From: Tretioscincus oriximinensis
Taxonomy: Eukaryota; Chordata; Lepidosauria; Squamata; Gymnophthalmidae
NCBI GenBank assembly: GCA_022410635.1
Contig: JAJVDF010000252.1
Coordinates: 1,393,569 to 1,457,568 of the forward strand
Direction: 5' to 3'
Length of the DNA stretch: 64,000 bases
Part shown: positions 1-10,625 of the stretch, one piece after another
Layout of the letters: every line of letters starts with the position of its first letter
How positions within the stretch are numbered: position 1 is the stretch's first letter
Program-made: the position numbers and the translations under genes
The notes under the pieces: model-generated
Databases searched by the model: none
Seen by the model: only the letters and a program-made list of their open reading frames with translations
What the model was told of the DNA's origin: nothing

Positions 1-252
1 AATTCACTGCACTATCACTAGGGGACTCTGGCAACTGGGGTCAGATCCTGAAGGCACCCTTCCTTCAGTAAAAAATATAAAAATGCAAAATTCTCACACA
101 CTTTGAAAAATGCTCACCTGCTTTGCAGATTTCTCGGGTGAGGATTTTGGAGGGGTATGCATATTGGGGGGTGATTTACATATTCATGAATATGCAAATT
201 AGCATGAATATTAATCACCCCAGTTTCGGCCTCAGAAAATATGGTCAGACTA
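1..252 (-). mobile_element. MITE family A (TIR AGGCTGACCAGAT), cut by window edge
   Basis: This is the terminal part of a non-autonomous DNA transposon. It ends at about 252 in a variant of the family terminus (GGTCAGACTA) and matches the right part of the copy at 18837-19207, including the stretches about the 'cactagggg' motif, the 'ctcacac' motif and the ATATTCATGAATATGCAAAT palindrome. The other end lies outside the window. Fuller copies at 6747-7321 and 18837-19207 define the family. No coding capacity is seen. The strand is arbitrary. Confidence 0.6.
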
Positions 253-1319
253 ATCTTAACCGCAGGTCTAGAAGTATCCTTATATAGGAGTGAGCACACA
301 AGAAGTCATCTGATAAAGCTTGTTTTGTTAGATCAAGACTTTTTAGGCTATAAATATGAATATATTTAAAGATAATGTATTAAAATTTGTTAAAATAACA
401 ACATATTTCCTTTAGCTATGTTGGTGTATTTTAATATGTAGTAAAGATTTTTTGGGATTGTTCAGTCATAATCAGTGATAAAGAAATGTTCCTAAGAGCA
501 GGCTGCTAACTGATGGTTTTTTACATATAAAGGTTTTCAGTCCAGAATGAATAAATATTGAAATTTATAAATTTCACATCAGTTTTAAAATCATAGAGAA
601 TGTGAGAGGGACCCTGTAAGTCCTTTAGGAAATTGTGACTAAATGTTATTTGTTTCTTTAACTTGGATAGGCTGCAATTTTAAAAGTGTGTTTTGGTTAT
701 TGTCCAACGAATTATTTAGAATACAATTTATTGAGTAGCCTCTAGATGTAGTGTATACAAGTGGTTCTTCCCATGCATTATTCTGCTTGAACCCACTGCT
801 ATGGGAAGCTGAACTTTGCAGTTTATGATACCTCTGAGTATCTCACCATATGTTTTAAAAATGCACAGTACCTTCATTCTCATTCCATGTAGGGTCAAAG
901 CCCTATATCAGGTGTCTTCAGTAGCTATTCTAGTATATGTGGCATTTGTCCCTGTCAATGGCTTTAGGTTTCATCTTCTTTTATGAGCCAAGTAACTGAA
1001 AACCATCTTTGCTGCCTGTTTTCTTCTCGATGATCAGGGTTTTGTAGAATAGTTTAGTGTCAACTGTTGTCTTTTAAGAAATCTATGTTGCAGTCCTTCC
1101 TAATTTTAATCTGCACTTGTTCTCTTAATATCAGTTATGTTTACAAGCTTCTCTTTGTTCCTAGTACCCTTCACCACAACTTCAATCAAGTTCTAACCAT
1201 TCATTGGACAATTAATTAACAATAAAATCAAAACAACCATCATTCTAAGTAACCCCAGAGGACAAACAAATTGCCTATCACCTTAAAATGTGATTGGACA
1301 GGGAGTTAAAATCCTACTC
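253..1319. other. AT-rich non-coding stretch
   Basis: About 1.1 kb with no open frame that looks coding, no recognised repeat and no RNA gene. If the SYNPO2L start exon lies upstream of the window, this is intron 1; otherwise it is intergenic. Confidence 0.5.
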
Positions 1320-2030
1320 TGCCGGCGTCCGAGCCAGAGGCTGTGCGGGCTGTGAATTCAGGCCACCACCAGCCCACGAGTGCAGGGCAGGGGGAGGGCT
1401 AAGCTAAAGCCAATAAGCAAGTAGAAAGGAGCAGCTTGACCAGTGCAGCTGGCTAGTGCAACATGGGTGTGTGGGCACCACTAGCAGGGGAAGGGGAAAC
1501 ACCTGCTAAAAGGCCATCCCATTCACAGGCTCAGGAACAGTCATCCTGTACTAGTATTAGATAAGTTACAGGCAGCAAATATATTCCAGGGTGAATCAGA
1601 GAGTCCATATGCCTCATAAGTGCATAAACTAAGGTATTCTATCCTTATTGAAGACTTACACGACAGCACTTATGAGGCATATGGACTCTCTGACTGGTCG
1701 GTCTCGAGGATCTCTGTAAATAGACTTATAAACAGATGTTACGACTGTACATAGATTTGAAAAGGCTGTGACTAAGTTCTAAGGGCCAGAAGAAGCCACG
1801 AGGCGAAATCCCAGAAATATCCGGGAACGGGATAGCCCTACATTTATTTTCTTTGCTTGTTAAATATAGTATTTTCTGTATGAAAACTACTTTGTCTATA
1901 TGCAAATAGTTATTGTATTAGAGTGACATTTAAGGTGTGTTTTTTTGCACTATTGAGCGCTGTTGGTATTTTTCTCGGCATAGTATCTTATACCAAACCC
2001 AACCCCCCCATTCTTTACTTAACAGGGTGG
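1320..2030 (+). repeat. Unclassified interspersed repeat with hairpin and GAAGAA/GAAA motif
   Basis: The left part (1320-1510) is GC-richer than its surroundings. It is followed by a perfect 28-bp inverted repeat (1596-1623 with 1666-1693). At 1787-1808 there is CAGAAGAA, a small hairpin GCC-ACGA-GGC, then GAAA. The same layout is found in the Penelope tails of this window and in the repeat at 30140-30440. The stretch then runs into an AT-rich tail. The layout suggests the terminal part of a Penelope-like or other retroelement, but no coding remnant is visible, so the class is inferred from the shared motif only. Confidence 0.4.
1596..1693. repeat. Perfect 28-bp inverted repeat, 42-nt loop
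   Basis: Bases 1596-1623 are the exact reverse complement of 1666-1693, checked base by base. The loop is 1624-1665. A 28-bp stem without a mismatch in otherwise decayed DNA suggests recent origin or some constraint. Transcribed, it would form a strong stem-loop. Confidence 0.9.
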
Positions 2031-2509
2031 ATCAGAGAGCAATTTGCAGTGCATTATGGACTTCAAAAACGAGTAATAAATCTCATACTGTCTAACCAGT
2101 GAAACTCTGGCTGCTAATGACCTCTGGTCTAAAGCCAATGATACACAAGCCCTCATTTAAGCATATGATTTGGTGTGTGTAATTCTTGAAAACTATAAAC
2201 AGCAACCTCTTTAAAGGTCCATGGAATAGGGTCACAGTACTTATGACAAAGAATACGTCTCTTATTTTTGTTTCACAAGGGAATATTCATCTATATTGTA
2301 ATAGTGAGACTATTACGATGTCGCTTTATTGCTAAGAAGAAAGTAAATACTGGCTTTATTACTTTCTAAGGTTCAAAGAGGTTCTTTTGATCCTATTCTT
2401 TCCAAGACCCAATGTCTTTCTAAGGTTCAAAACTTTCTAGGTCCAAAATGTCTTACTGTGTTCCAGAAAGGGGTTTCATGGTTCTGCTGTCCACATGCCA
2501 TTCCTGGCC
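2031..2509. other. Non-coding stretch
   Basis: No gene is seen. A short imperfect repetition of a 'ctttctaaggttcaaa'-type phrase occurs at about 2363-2450. Otherwise unique-looking. Confidence 0.4.
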
Positions 2510-2775
2510 TTAGTTGTTGCCTTTAGTAGAAGTAGCCATAGCAGTAGTAGCTGTAGTTGTAATCCATGCTTTGGTAACTTCCAGATTAGACTATTTTAAT
2601 GCACTCTATATGGGGCTATCTGTGAAAATGGTTCAAAAGTTGCAGTTCGTGCAGAATGTAGCCGCTAGACTGCTGACCGGAACAACTTGCCGGACACACA
2701 TCATGCTGGTCTTGAAAAGAGCTGCAGTGGCTGCCAATTCTCAAGGTGTTTTACGACCCTAAAAACTTGGGGCTC
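2510..2775 (+). mobile_element. CR1/L2-type LINE, C-terminal RT remnant (left half)
   Basis: The + strand frame 2514-2762 reads through a typical late reverse-transcriptase segment of CR1/L2-group LINEs: 'HALVTSRLDYFNALYMGL' followed by 'KLQFVQNVAARLLTG'. That is the conserved 'SRLDYCNALYxGL ... LQxVQNxAARLLT' block. It is broken by the LTR insertion that begins at 2776; the remainder of the same LINE resumes at about 3486. The copy is 5'-truncated and non-functional. The clade (L2 versus another CR1-group family) is not certain. Confidence 0.75.
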
Positions 2776-3485
2776 TGTTGGGATTATCCATGGGACATAT
2801 ATTAATTGGCATTAATATATTTAATATAAAATATACTAGGATTGACCTTTGCTAGCCAAAGTGAGGCCTATAGGGAAATTTTGGAAAAAAATCTCTGGTC
2901 AACCCAGCCCAGGAGTAAACAGGAGAGGCCAAATCCTCTCTTCCTGCCCTAAAGGTATATCTTATTCATGAAACCTTGCCAGACTGAATAGATTGATTGG
3001 CACCCATTGTGGCAAAGGCTTCTTTGCACTATTTGTTTGACCAGGCTGTGCACCTGGGCTGAAACCATCAGCCTGATAGTGGCCTGGAGGTAAACCATTT
3101 AGGATCAGTAAGACTACTTCTCCTGTGGGTGAGTCACTGGGTTCCAGTAATTAGACTAATGGCATAGGCAAACAATGGCTTTAGAGGGTCCATCCTGTTT
3201 ACCAACATCATACCATATTTGGCGTTTCTTGACCAGGCTGCACCTCCTTGGGGAGGAGAGAACCATGTCACACAGGTGTCACAACCTGGGTCTGCCCTGA
3301 CCCACGTGTGCTGTACCTGCCCCTTTTTTGACATCATAATCTTTGATACACGCCTTCTGATTTGGGTCAATAAAAGATTGAACACGAGGGCATTCTGGAG
3401 GATCCCATGACCCATAGGCCTCCTGAAACTGCTTCCTGATCCAAGTCGTGTTGCCCATGTGATTCCTGTTACACGTGTCTACCTA
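2776..3485 (+). mobile_element. Solo LTR of an endogenous retrovirus/LTR retrotransposon, inserted in the LINE
   Basis: The stretch begins TGTTGGG at 2776 and carries a poly(A) signal (CAATAAAAG near 3369). It aligns along most of its length with the reverse complement of 9017-9658; shared blocks include the TGTTGGG start, a 'cttcctgccct' block, 'ggtgtcacaacctggg' and 'acacgccttctgat'. Two dispersed homologous copies of this length, both with TG at the 5' end and an internal AATAAA, fit solo LTRs. No gag, pol or env frame is next to it. The 3' boundary is uncertain: TTACA at about 3474, with similarity to the other copy fading shortly after. Confidence 0.6.
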
Positions 3486-3890
3486 CTGCGGACCAAGCTG
3501 CCTTTGATTTCCGTAAGGCATCGAATAACGTGGAAAGCGAACCCCCGTTAGGGCCCAAATATCTAAAGGAACATCTTCTCCCATACCAACCTGCCATCCT
3601 GGTTGCACCACCCCTTTCAGCAGCAAAGGGAGTGGAAACCCGGGGCAGGGCCTTCTCGGTGGTTGCCCCCGCCTTTGTAATAGTCTCCTCAGTCATCATT
3701 GTTGTATTCTTTTAGAAGATCTTTGATGGCGTAACTCTTCCATCTAGCCTTTGGCTGAAAAAAGNCCATTTTTCTTCCCACTTTTAGATATTTTATACTG
3801 TTTTTAATTATGTCAATTTTGTATTGTTTTATGCTTGGCTGCCCTGAGACCTTCAGGTATAGGGCAGGGTATAAGTACAAATAAATAAAT
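3486..3890 (+). mobile_element. CR1/L2-type LINE, C-terminus and 3' tail (right half)
   Basis: This continues the LINE interrupted at 2775. The frame at 3530-3715 gives the familiar C-terminal block with 'RGRAFSVVAPA', followed by a 3' UTR phrase 'ttttatgcttggctgccctg' (3827-3846). It ends with the tail 'agggcagggtataagtaca' and AATAAATAAATAA. The same tail closes the tRNA-derived SINE at 34686-34922 and occurs alone near 11263-11320 and 54410-54455. Confidence 0.7.
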
Positions 3891-4165
3891 AAGTGATGAT
3901 GATGATGATAACAACAACCTTTATTTATAACACCCTTTTCACCAAAGGTTGAGCATCTAACCTTGTGAAACTAAAATAAGTACATAACTTTTTGCTTTTT
4001 CCACAACAGACTTCACTACCCTGTGAAGTAGGCAGGCTGAGAGCATTCTAAAGAGCTAGCCCAAAGTCACCCAGCTGGCTTCATGCAGGAGTGTGGAATT
4101 CAACAGGGTGATTACCAGATAAGAGTCCCACACTCTTAACTTCTACACCAAACTGGCTCTCTAAC
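3891..4165 (-). mobile_element. tRNA-derived SINE, minus orientation
   Basis: Reading the minus strand from 4165, the repeat begins 'agagccagtttggtgtagaa', a tRNA-like head with an A-box-like 'tggtgtag', followed by 'gtgggactcttatctgg'. It then reads 'cagctgggtgactttgggct', as in abundant squamate tRNA/MIR-like SINEs. A second copy in the same orientation is at 34686-34922. At this copy the low end merges into 'caacaaccttta' next to a GAT microsatellite. Confidence 0.65.
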
Positions 4166-5194
4166 TGCTACATTTTTTGTGTGGAATTTACTTCCATAAG
4201 AGTGAGGACAGCTACCAGCTTTAAAATAAGACTAGACAAATTCTTTGAGTCCAAGTGTATCAATGACTATTAGGATACCTGCCTTGGAAACAAAGTTCCA
4301 TGGTCCCTTCCATGGTCCAAAGCACAAGAGGGCAGGTAGTGATTGTGCTCTTGCCAGGCAAATGGTGTTTACTTATGGTTCAGGAGTGCTATAATTGGGT
4401 CTCACACCATGGTCCTTTGTGTATGTACTGTGGTTAATTTGTTTCTGTAAATCTGGATTAGCTTGATGCAGATTAGCTATAGCAGCCCATGATTACATTG
4501 AGCAGGTTTTGTATAGTGGGCTTCTGGGTTGCAATTTGTCCACTTCCCCATTGATCAAACATTGGCGGAGCTGCTGATTTCTAGGTATGAATGCTGCCTT
4601 GGCTTTGAATTTGAATAAACAGGCACTATTCCCAATATAACAGAGAGACTTTGAAGGTGATGCAAAGGGATTGTGAAGGTGGGATCACTATGTTTCCTGA
4701 ATGCCACATGCTTCTTGTAGCCACACCTATGCTCTTACAAATTTGATCTATGTATATATGCTTGCATAATTAATCCAGATCATGCAGTATTAGATGGATA
4801 TAAACTTGATTTATTTAGTCTATCGCTTTAGAATGCTTTTAGGACAAATCCTATCCAGATTGTCACTAATTCCATCCAGATTTCTCACTATAAAATGCTT
4901 TAAAACTCTTTACTTAATATAGATCAGTTTAATGTGGATTAGCTGCAATCAAACACATTTGCACTAAAACGCTTGAGCCACATTAGAAGTGAAACAATGT
5001 GTGCTAGCATGTAAATGCCAAAATGTTGTTATACATGATGTTGTGGTCAATCACATGCCGCATCTGGTTCACCTCAGCACTGTCTTCAAGGAGAACTCCA
5101 TAACTACCCCTAAAGGAACTTCAAGGGCAGTCTACATCTAAGTTCCTGCAACAATATCATTTCCTCTTTACCACAAGATCTATTCTATGTTCAA
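4166..5194. repeat. AT-rich stretch with AGCTAATCC-type repeat
   Basis: No gene is seen. The part 4440-5020 resembles 60770-60900; both contain 'aacaatgtgtgctag' next to aattagctg/ggattagctg-type phrases. It is probably a decayed DNA-transposon family. Similar phrases ('ccagatccagctaatac') occur near 20645. Confidence 0.4.
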
Positions 5195-5338
5195 ATGTGT
5201 TTCTTGTTCTTGTTCTTCTTGTTGTTCTTGTTCTTGTTGTTCTTGTTCTTCTTCTTCTTCTTCTTCTTCTTCTTCTTCTTGTTCTTCTTCTTCTTCTTGT
5301 TCTTGTTGTTCTTGTTGTTCTTCTTGTTCTTGTTGTTC

Positions 5339-5373
<35 letters not shown>

Positions 5374-5432
5374 NTTNTTCTTCTTCTTCTTCTTCTTCTT
5401 CTTCTTTTTCTTCTTCTTCTTCGCATTTTGCT
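5195..5432. repeat. TTC/TTG trinucleotide microsatellite
   Basis: About 240 bp of mixed (TTC)n and (TTG)n, with two Ns at 5374 and 5377. It is read through in all frames as Cys/Ser/Leu/Phe/Val runs on + and Arg/Thr runs on -. These open frames are artefacts of the repeat, not genes. Confidence 0.95.
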
Positions 5433-5639
5433 TATTGCCGTGTATTGTGTAAAAGGGAATCCAGTAGGCCCCATCTACTCAATTTGGTGGAGACTGGTTA
5501 GAACTGAGCTTGACAACTGCCCTCTAGGGCTAGGCTTGAAGAAGATGAAACTTTCAGGCCTTTCCTATATTTTATTTTTTAAAAAGGTTTAGTATTCTTT
5601 TGCACTAAAATACAAAGCAAGGAAGCCATCCATCCTTTG

Positions 5640-5900
5640 AACATATTTGTTTATCAACTATCAAGATACTTGTTCATCATGTAAGGAGTGATTCTCTCAG
5701 CAAACTCAGCAGAGACAGGATTTCCAAAACAAAGATACTTTATTAATAAAAGGAGATCAAGGGTCTCAAATGAATGGAGGGTGTGACGTCCTTTTATATG
5801 GTTAAACCACAGTGAAAACCTGCCTCCAATTTTCCATTGGCTAAAGAAATGTCTCAAATTATCTGTCCAACTTTATTCATAATTTCCCTCCCCTCTGTCA
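5640..5900 (-). mobile_element. LTR-like fragment with TATA box and poly(A) signal
   Basis: On the minus strand a TATA-like CATATAAAAGG (about 5791-5801) is followed about 50 bp later by AATAAA (minus strand of 5739-5744). The tight TATA to poly(A)-signal spacing is typical of the U3-R part of an LTR. There is no second copy in the window and no clear ends, so this is a candidate only. Confidence 0.35.
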
Positions 5901-6746
5901 TACATCCCATACACGTTTAATATTCATAAGCTCAATGACAGTATTTAACCAGTGCTTGATCTCTACTAACCATTTTAGCCCACAATGTATATATCTATAT
6001 TGACATGTTAATATACATAGTAGAAGATATAGTGCTGTCACGTTGTATCTGGTTTATTTTCCTCATATCTAGCTCATAAATGAATAGAAGGTTTAAAAGT
6101 AAAGGAATGACCAGGGTTCAGGAAAAACAAGTAAAGGTATCATTATACTGAAGCAATCTTATTCACATAGAGCAGAAATAGCTCATTTTTTAAAAATGCA
6201 CATTTTTAATTATACATACACATACATGAAACTTCAGTTGGAACTAGGGCTTGCTATGGGGGAGCTTATTTTAATTTTTTCACAGTGGCAGCTGCTGGTT
6301 CTGCTGACTTAGTCCTTGGATGGAACCAGATTATGACTCTTGACATATTCCATTCTAGTGGAACAGCTGCCGTTTAATACATCTTCTCCTCACCAGCGCT
6401 CTATAGGAATATGTAATCATCTTTTCTCACTCAATGATGCTGCTTTGTGCTGGCTTTTAGAGAGATGTGAGGCCCCTTTTCATCACAGGATTTTAATCCC
6501 ATGAGAAATGCCATACTTCTATTGCGTTTATAGCTCACGATGCCATTATACACAACTAATAGCCTACTGTCTACTTGTGGTATGTAGGTGGGTTCCAGTT
6601 GTGATATCTGATGAAATCCTGAAGCCTATATCACATAGTTTGGGAAGATATCCTATGCCAGTGTTAAATGAAAAGTTATGGAAGGTAATCTGATATTTGA
6701 GGAAAAAAAGGATTCTTTCTTGTTTGGGTTATAAGCATACTTGAGC
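5901..6746. other. Non-coding stretch
   Basis: No gene, RNA or repeat recognised. AT-rich with ordinary base composition. Confidence 0.4.
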
Positions 6747-7321
6747 AGGACTGACCAGATTTCCTGAGGCCCAAACCGGGGTAATTAATATTGATGCTAA
6801 TTTGCATATTCATAAATATACAAATTCCCTACCAACATGCATTTCCTTAAAATTCCCACCTGAGAAATTGGTGAAGCATGTGAGAATTTTTTTAAGTGTG
6901 CGAGAATTTTTAAACTGAGAATTTTTGGAGTACATCAGAATTTTTTAAATTTTTTTACAGAGGGGAAAGTGCCTTCAGAAGCTGGCCCCAGTTGCCAGAA
7001 CCTCCTGGTGATGGTGCAGCGATTAAAAAAATAATAATTATTTTTTGAAGTGTGCGAGAAAGTTTTGAAGTGTGTGAGAATTTTTATTTTTTACTGAGGG
7101 AGGGTGCCTTCAGGAGCTGGTCTCAGATGCCAGAGCCCCCTAGTGGTGCTGCAATGATTTTTTTTNNAAAAAAAATCAAAAATATTTTTTATTATTTTTT
7201 TTAATTTTGTTTCTGAGTAAAAACCGGGGAAATGGCGTCCACCCCCCCCACCCCCCGGGAGGGTGGGGTAGACACCCCAAAACCGGGTTCCCCCCCAAAA
7301 AAGGGGGCATCTGGTCAGCCT
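6747..7321 (+). mobile_element. MITE family A, full copy with 8-bp target duplication
   Basis: The element starts AGGACTGACCAGAT and ends ATCTGGTCAGCCT, an imperfect terminal inverted repeat. It is flanked by ACTTGAGC at both 6739-6746 and 7322-7329, an 8-bp target-site duplication of the size used by hAT transposases. Inside are the ATATTCATGAATATGCAAAT-type palindromic block (decayed), poly-T/A around 7165, and a C-rich block at 7240-7300. There is no transposase, so it is non-autonomous. At 575 bp it is the longest copy here. Confidence 0.75.
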
Positions 7322-7329
7322 ACTTGAGC

Positions 7330-7960
7330 CATATCCATACAGGTGCTTTTAAACCATCCTCAGACCTAAACAGGATTGAAAATCAGAAAAACAGACTATT
7401 CCAGTACGAGAAATTCCAACTGCTGTCAAAAGCAACCTTAAGGGTCGGCTACCCAACTTTTATGCAAGTGAAAGTCTGATTGAAGTGTACAAAATCATGC
7501 ATGGGATGGACAGGGTGAACAGAGAAAAAATATTTTCTCTATCACATAACACTAGGACCAGAGGGCACTCCTTAAAACTGTTGGGTAGAAAAGTGAGAAC
7601 AGACAAAGGAAAGTATTTTTTTCACCCAGAGGGTCATCGGCCTGTGGAATTTGCTTGCTGAGGAGGTAGTGGTAGCTAACAGCTTAGATAGTTTCAAGAC
7701 AGGACTAGACAGGTTTATGGACACCAAGGGTATAAATGGGTACTAGGATGGATGTCTGGATGTTGCCTCTGGGATGGAGCAACAGGCAGGACTCCTGAGA
7801 TACCATTTGCAGGAAGTCATGATCAGGAGCATATTTTGCTTTCCTCTTTTCAGACTGCCAGGTGCATCTGGTGGGCCTCTTTGTGACACAGAATGCTGGA
7901 CTAGATGGGCTCTGGCCTGATCCAGTATGGCTCTTCTTATGTTCTTATAAAAATCTACAC
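7330..7960 (+). repeat. Interspersed repeat ending 'GACTAGATGGGCT ... TTATGTTCTTAT'
   Basis: About 630 bp, with a phrase around 'aaaatcatgcatgggatgga' and ending in 'gctggactagatgggctctg' then 'cttatgttcttat'. The same 3' end is found at 20815-20905, 26735-26920, 37230-37470 and 48990-49165, and inverted at 26588-26700. It is a common amniote LINE-like repeat whose class I could not fix from sequence alone. No intact ORF. Confidence 0.6.
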
Positions 7961-8478
7961 AATAACAGAGAATTTTTTTAAAAAAAGCCATTGCCACTGT
8001 GCTCACAAAACTGGGCTCCTCTCCTGCCTTGTGCAGTGGCTGAAATAGGATTGAAATGGGGCTGGGGAGGTTCTTTCTTGACATTCAGGATGAGATCTTT
8101 TAGAAAGAGGAGACATCAGTAAAGTAGCAAGACGTTTTCTTTTAACATTCTCTAATTCAGAAAACCCACTTTGGATTTGATAATTTGTTGATATTTATAT
8201 CCTGCCACATATCCATGGGTTTGTGGCAGGTTAGAATATAATGATAAAAACAAGCTGAAATAGAATGGCTAAAAAACAATGTCAGTGCTTACGCAGATAG
8301 CAGCTAAAGGCCAGATACAGCTAAAGGCCAGACATGTAGTATCGGTGTCTGACATATCTTAGAGGGGAGACCATTCCATATCCTGGGGGCTATCAGTAAG
8401 AAAGTCTTCTCATGTGTCCACATCCCCTTAACTATTGAAGGCCATTCCAGAAAATCTTATTATTTTATTTGCCACTGT
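7961..8478. other. Non-coding stretch
   Basis: No gene seen. A short local duplication of 'agctaaaggccaga' occurs at about 8302-8332. Confidence 0.4.
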
Positions 8479-8826
8479 GTTTTTCCATTCTGAAAGTGGC
8501 CTGAAGCTTGATTAAAACTTAGGTGCGATAATGGTCTGAAGCTCTCATTATACTTCATTTAACTTCAGCCCACTTTCAGTGTGATAAGAGCTTCAGACCA
8601 TTATCACACTTAAGGTCCTGTCCCCACTGAGCTTTATTCTGGGCTTTATCTCAGAATGGCAACCTGCCATCTACATGCTAGTGTAGGCTATGGCAGGCCC
8701 CGAATGGGGCCTGTCTTAGCCTATACTGGCATGTGGATGGCCAAGCTCTATACCAAAATATAACCTGTAAGAAGTCTCAGTGGTGACAGGATCTAAGCTT
8801 TCAGTCCACTTTCAGAATGAAAAAAC
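8479..8826. mobile_element. MITE family B (TIR CATTCTGAAAGTGG)
   Basis: The ends are inverted repeats: GTTTTTCCATTCTGAAAGTGG-type sequence at 8479 (key part CATTCTGAAAGTGG) mirrors CCACTTTCAGAATG then GAAAAAAC ending at 8826. Inside is a second, perfect 19-bp inverted repeat (8527-8545 with 8587-8605). No transposase. A related end (CTCTGAAAGTGGATTGAA) lies at 8950-8967. Many short 'ctgaagatggtttaaaagca' phrases elsewhere (22920, 25975, 28875) may be related. Confidence 0.65.
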
Positions 8827-9016
8827 TCAGCAGCAATGTAAATAGTAATTTTCTTTCCACAGTCTGTCAATGAAATGTTTTCTGAATTTGAGAATGCTGA
8901 AGGAAAACACCTTGCTTCTTTGATGATAATGATGATGATTGTTTTTTCACTCTGAAAGTGGATTGAAACTGGATTAAGAGCCTTGGTGAGGCAGCTGAAT
9001 CATCAGGATACGGACA

Positions 9017-9658
9017 CGTGTAGAATCTGACTCCCATCAAGAACTCACACAGAGGCCATAAGCTTAGACCAAGAGGCAAGATCTAGGAGGCCCACGTGGG
9101 TCATGGAACCTCCAGAGCACCTCTTTGCACTGGTTTTTATTGATATAGATCAGAAGGCGTGTACAATAAAACAGACGTCAGAGAATGGGAGTTCCGAAGG
9201 TGTGGTTTGGGGCAGACCGGAGGTGGACCCAGGTTGTGACACCTGTGTCCCTCCTCCCAAGGGGCGCAGCCTGTGTCAGGAAACTCCAAATATGGGTATG
9301 GTTTGGGTGGTACAAGATTGATCTCTGCAGCTTTCAGGACCTGTGACCGGTCGTTCACCTCCTGGAGAGGTGATAGCCAGAACTTCCTCAGGGCTTCCAG
9401 GCAATTGACTAATGCAATTAAGCCAGGGCTTCAGGTACAATGGGTGCACCTTGAGATAATGGGTGCAGGTAAACATTGCAAAGATGGGTGTTGCTTCAGG
9501 GCAGGAAGAGAGATTAGCTCTCTTGCAACACCCTGTGCTGGGAATTTCCCAAAGTTTTTGCAGACAAGAGGCCTGAGCTTCTGGGGACCAATTCTTGTAT
9601 ATCTTTATATCAAATATATATATGTCAATTAATATCTCACTAATGGCGAACCCCAACA
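9017..9658 (-). mobile_element. Solo LTR, same family as 2776-3485, minus orientation
   Basis: On the minus strand it starts TGTTGGGG (9658 downward), carries a CAATAAAAACC poly(A) signal at about 9138-9148, and reaches TTCTACA at about 9017. It shares ordered blocks with 2776-3485. TGT...ACA termini suit an LTR. Similarity to the other copy continues a few bases past ACA, so this boundary is approximate and no target duplication was found. No internal retroviral genes lie beside it. Confidence 0.6.
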
Positions 9659-9899
9659 GTTTCTATTTGGACTGGACTAATAATCAGTTGGAAACATGAA
9701 CTGTTGGTATAGAAAGGGATCCTAGCCAGCTGTGGGTGGGATTTCTCCAATCATCCCGTCCCCTCTTTTTATTGGGAATCCCTATAATAGGGAAGGCATC
9801 CCAGTTTTCTGCCTGATAATTCACAGTCAGACAGGCAAGCATTTCCAAAAGTGAGTGTGTTAGAGTTATAATAATGTAAACTATTTGCAGTACAGGACC

Positions 9900-10330
9900 T
9901 TAATTGATTTTGAGAGGAAAGGAGATGGCATTCTGATCGAGTTCCATTTCTTTTCCTCCTTCCCAAACTAGACTTTCTGGCCTCACAGATAAAAGAACTT
10001 GCACTCAGAAGTGAACCAAGAGGAAAAAATAATTTGAATAATTATTTTTAGTCCATTTCTGATAAATTCCCAGAAGGTCCAGGATTGTGTTTTCAGCACA
10101 AATGGAAACTGTTTTCCATTTGGATTAAAGGGCAAGTCTTTGGGTCCAAGCATGGGGGAAGAGGAGAAGAAGGGGAAGAAGAAAAGTTGGGTTTTATCCT
10201 CACTTTTTTCAACCTGAAGGGAAGCAAAGCAGCATGTGTTTTTCTCTTCACAACATCCACTTTGTGAAGGAGGGCAGAATTGACGGGAGACTCCCAGATA
10301 AGAGTCTGACACTGTAACCACAACATGTTC
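9900..10330 (+). repeat. Interspersed repeat D, first copy
   Basis: Matches 59620-60365 in order: 'gagttccatttcttttcctc', 'gtccatttctgata', 'cacaagtggaaact'/'cacaaatggaaact', 'tttccatttggattaaa'. The second copy has about 300 bp more between the first two blocks. Class unknown and no coding potential; probably a DNA transposon remnant. Confidence 0.55.
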
Positions 10331-10429
10331 TATTTGGTTGAAAATATCAGTGAGAATGGTCCAATGGAGATCTTGAGGTTCTGAATTGGAATGTTTTTAT
10401 TTTGCAATCAATTTCAGATAAATAGCCAT

Positions 10430-10625
10430 ATTAGTCCAGTAGAAAGTTCAGCAAAGGGACTGGTAGCACTTGGAGACTAACAGGAGAAAAGTGAGTGGCA
10501 CTAAGCTTTTGTAGACATGCCCACGTCTTCAGCATATAAAGAAGTAGACGTTTCTACGAAATCTTATGCCACCCACTTTTCTTCTATTAGTCTCTAAGTG
10601 CTATTAGTCCCTTTGCTTTATTTTG
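10430..10625. mobile_element. Penelope tail, head-to-head palindromic copy
   Basis: Two inverted arms of the Penelope-like terminal repeat meet near 10530. The left arm (10430-10530) is the reverse complement of the tail (AGTCCAGTAGAAAG ... AAGCTTTTGTAGAC). The right arm (10538-10620) is in + orientation with hairpin GTAGACGTTTCTAC (10544-10557), GAAA, CTTATGCCACCCAC and ends 'agtccctttgct'. The same arrangement occurs at 50985-51175. Confidence 0.65.

Noticed and set aside
5157..5592. Several long open frames on both strands (Ser/Cys, Leu/Phe, Val/Leu or Arg/Thr runs).
   Set aside because: They are translations of a TTC/TTG microsatellite and carry no protein signal.
9103..9656. ORFs of 70-126 codons on both strands as genes.
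   Set aside because: They lie in a solo LTR and are not preserved in the sister LTR.
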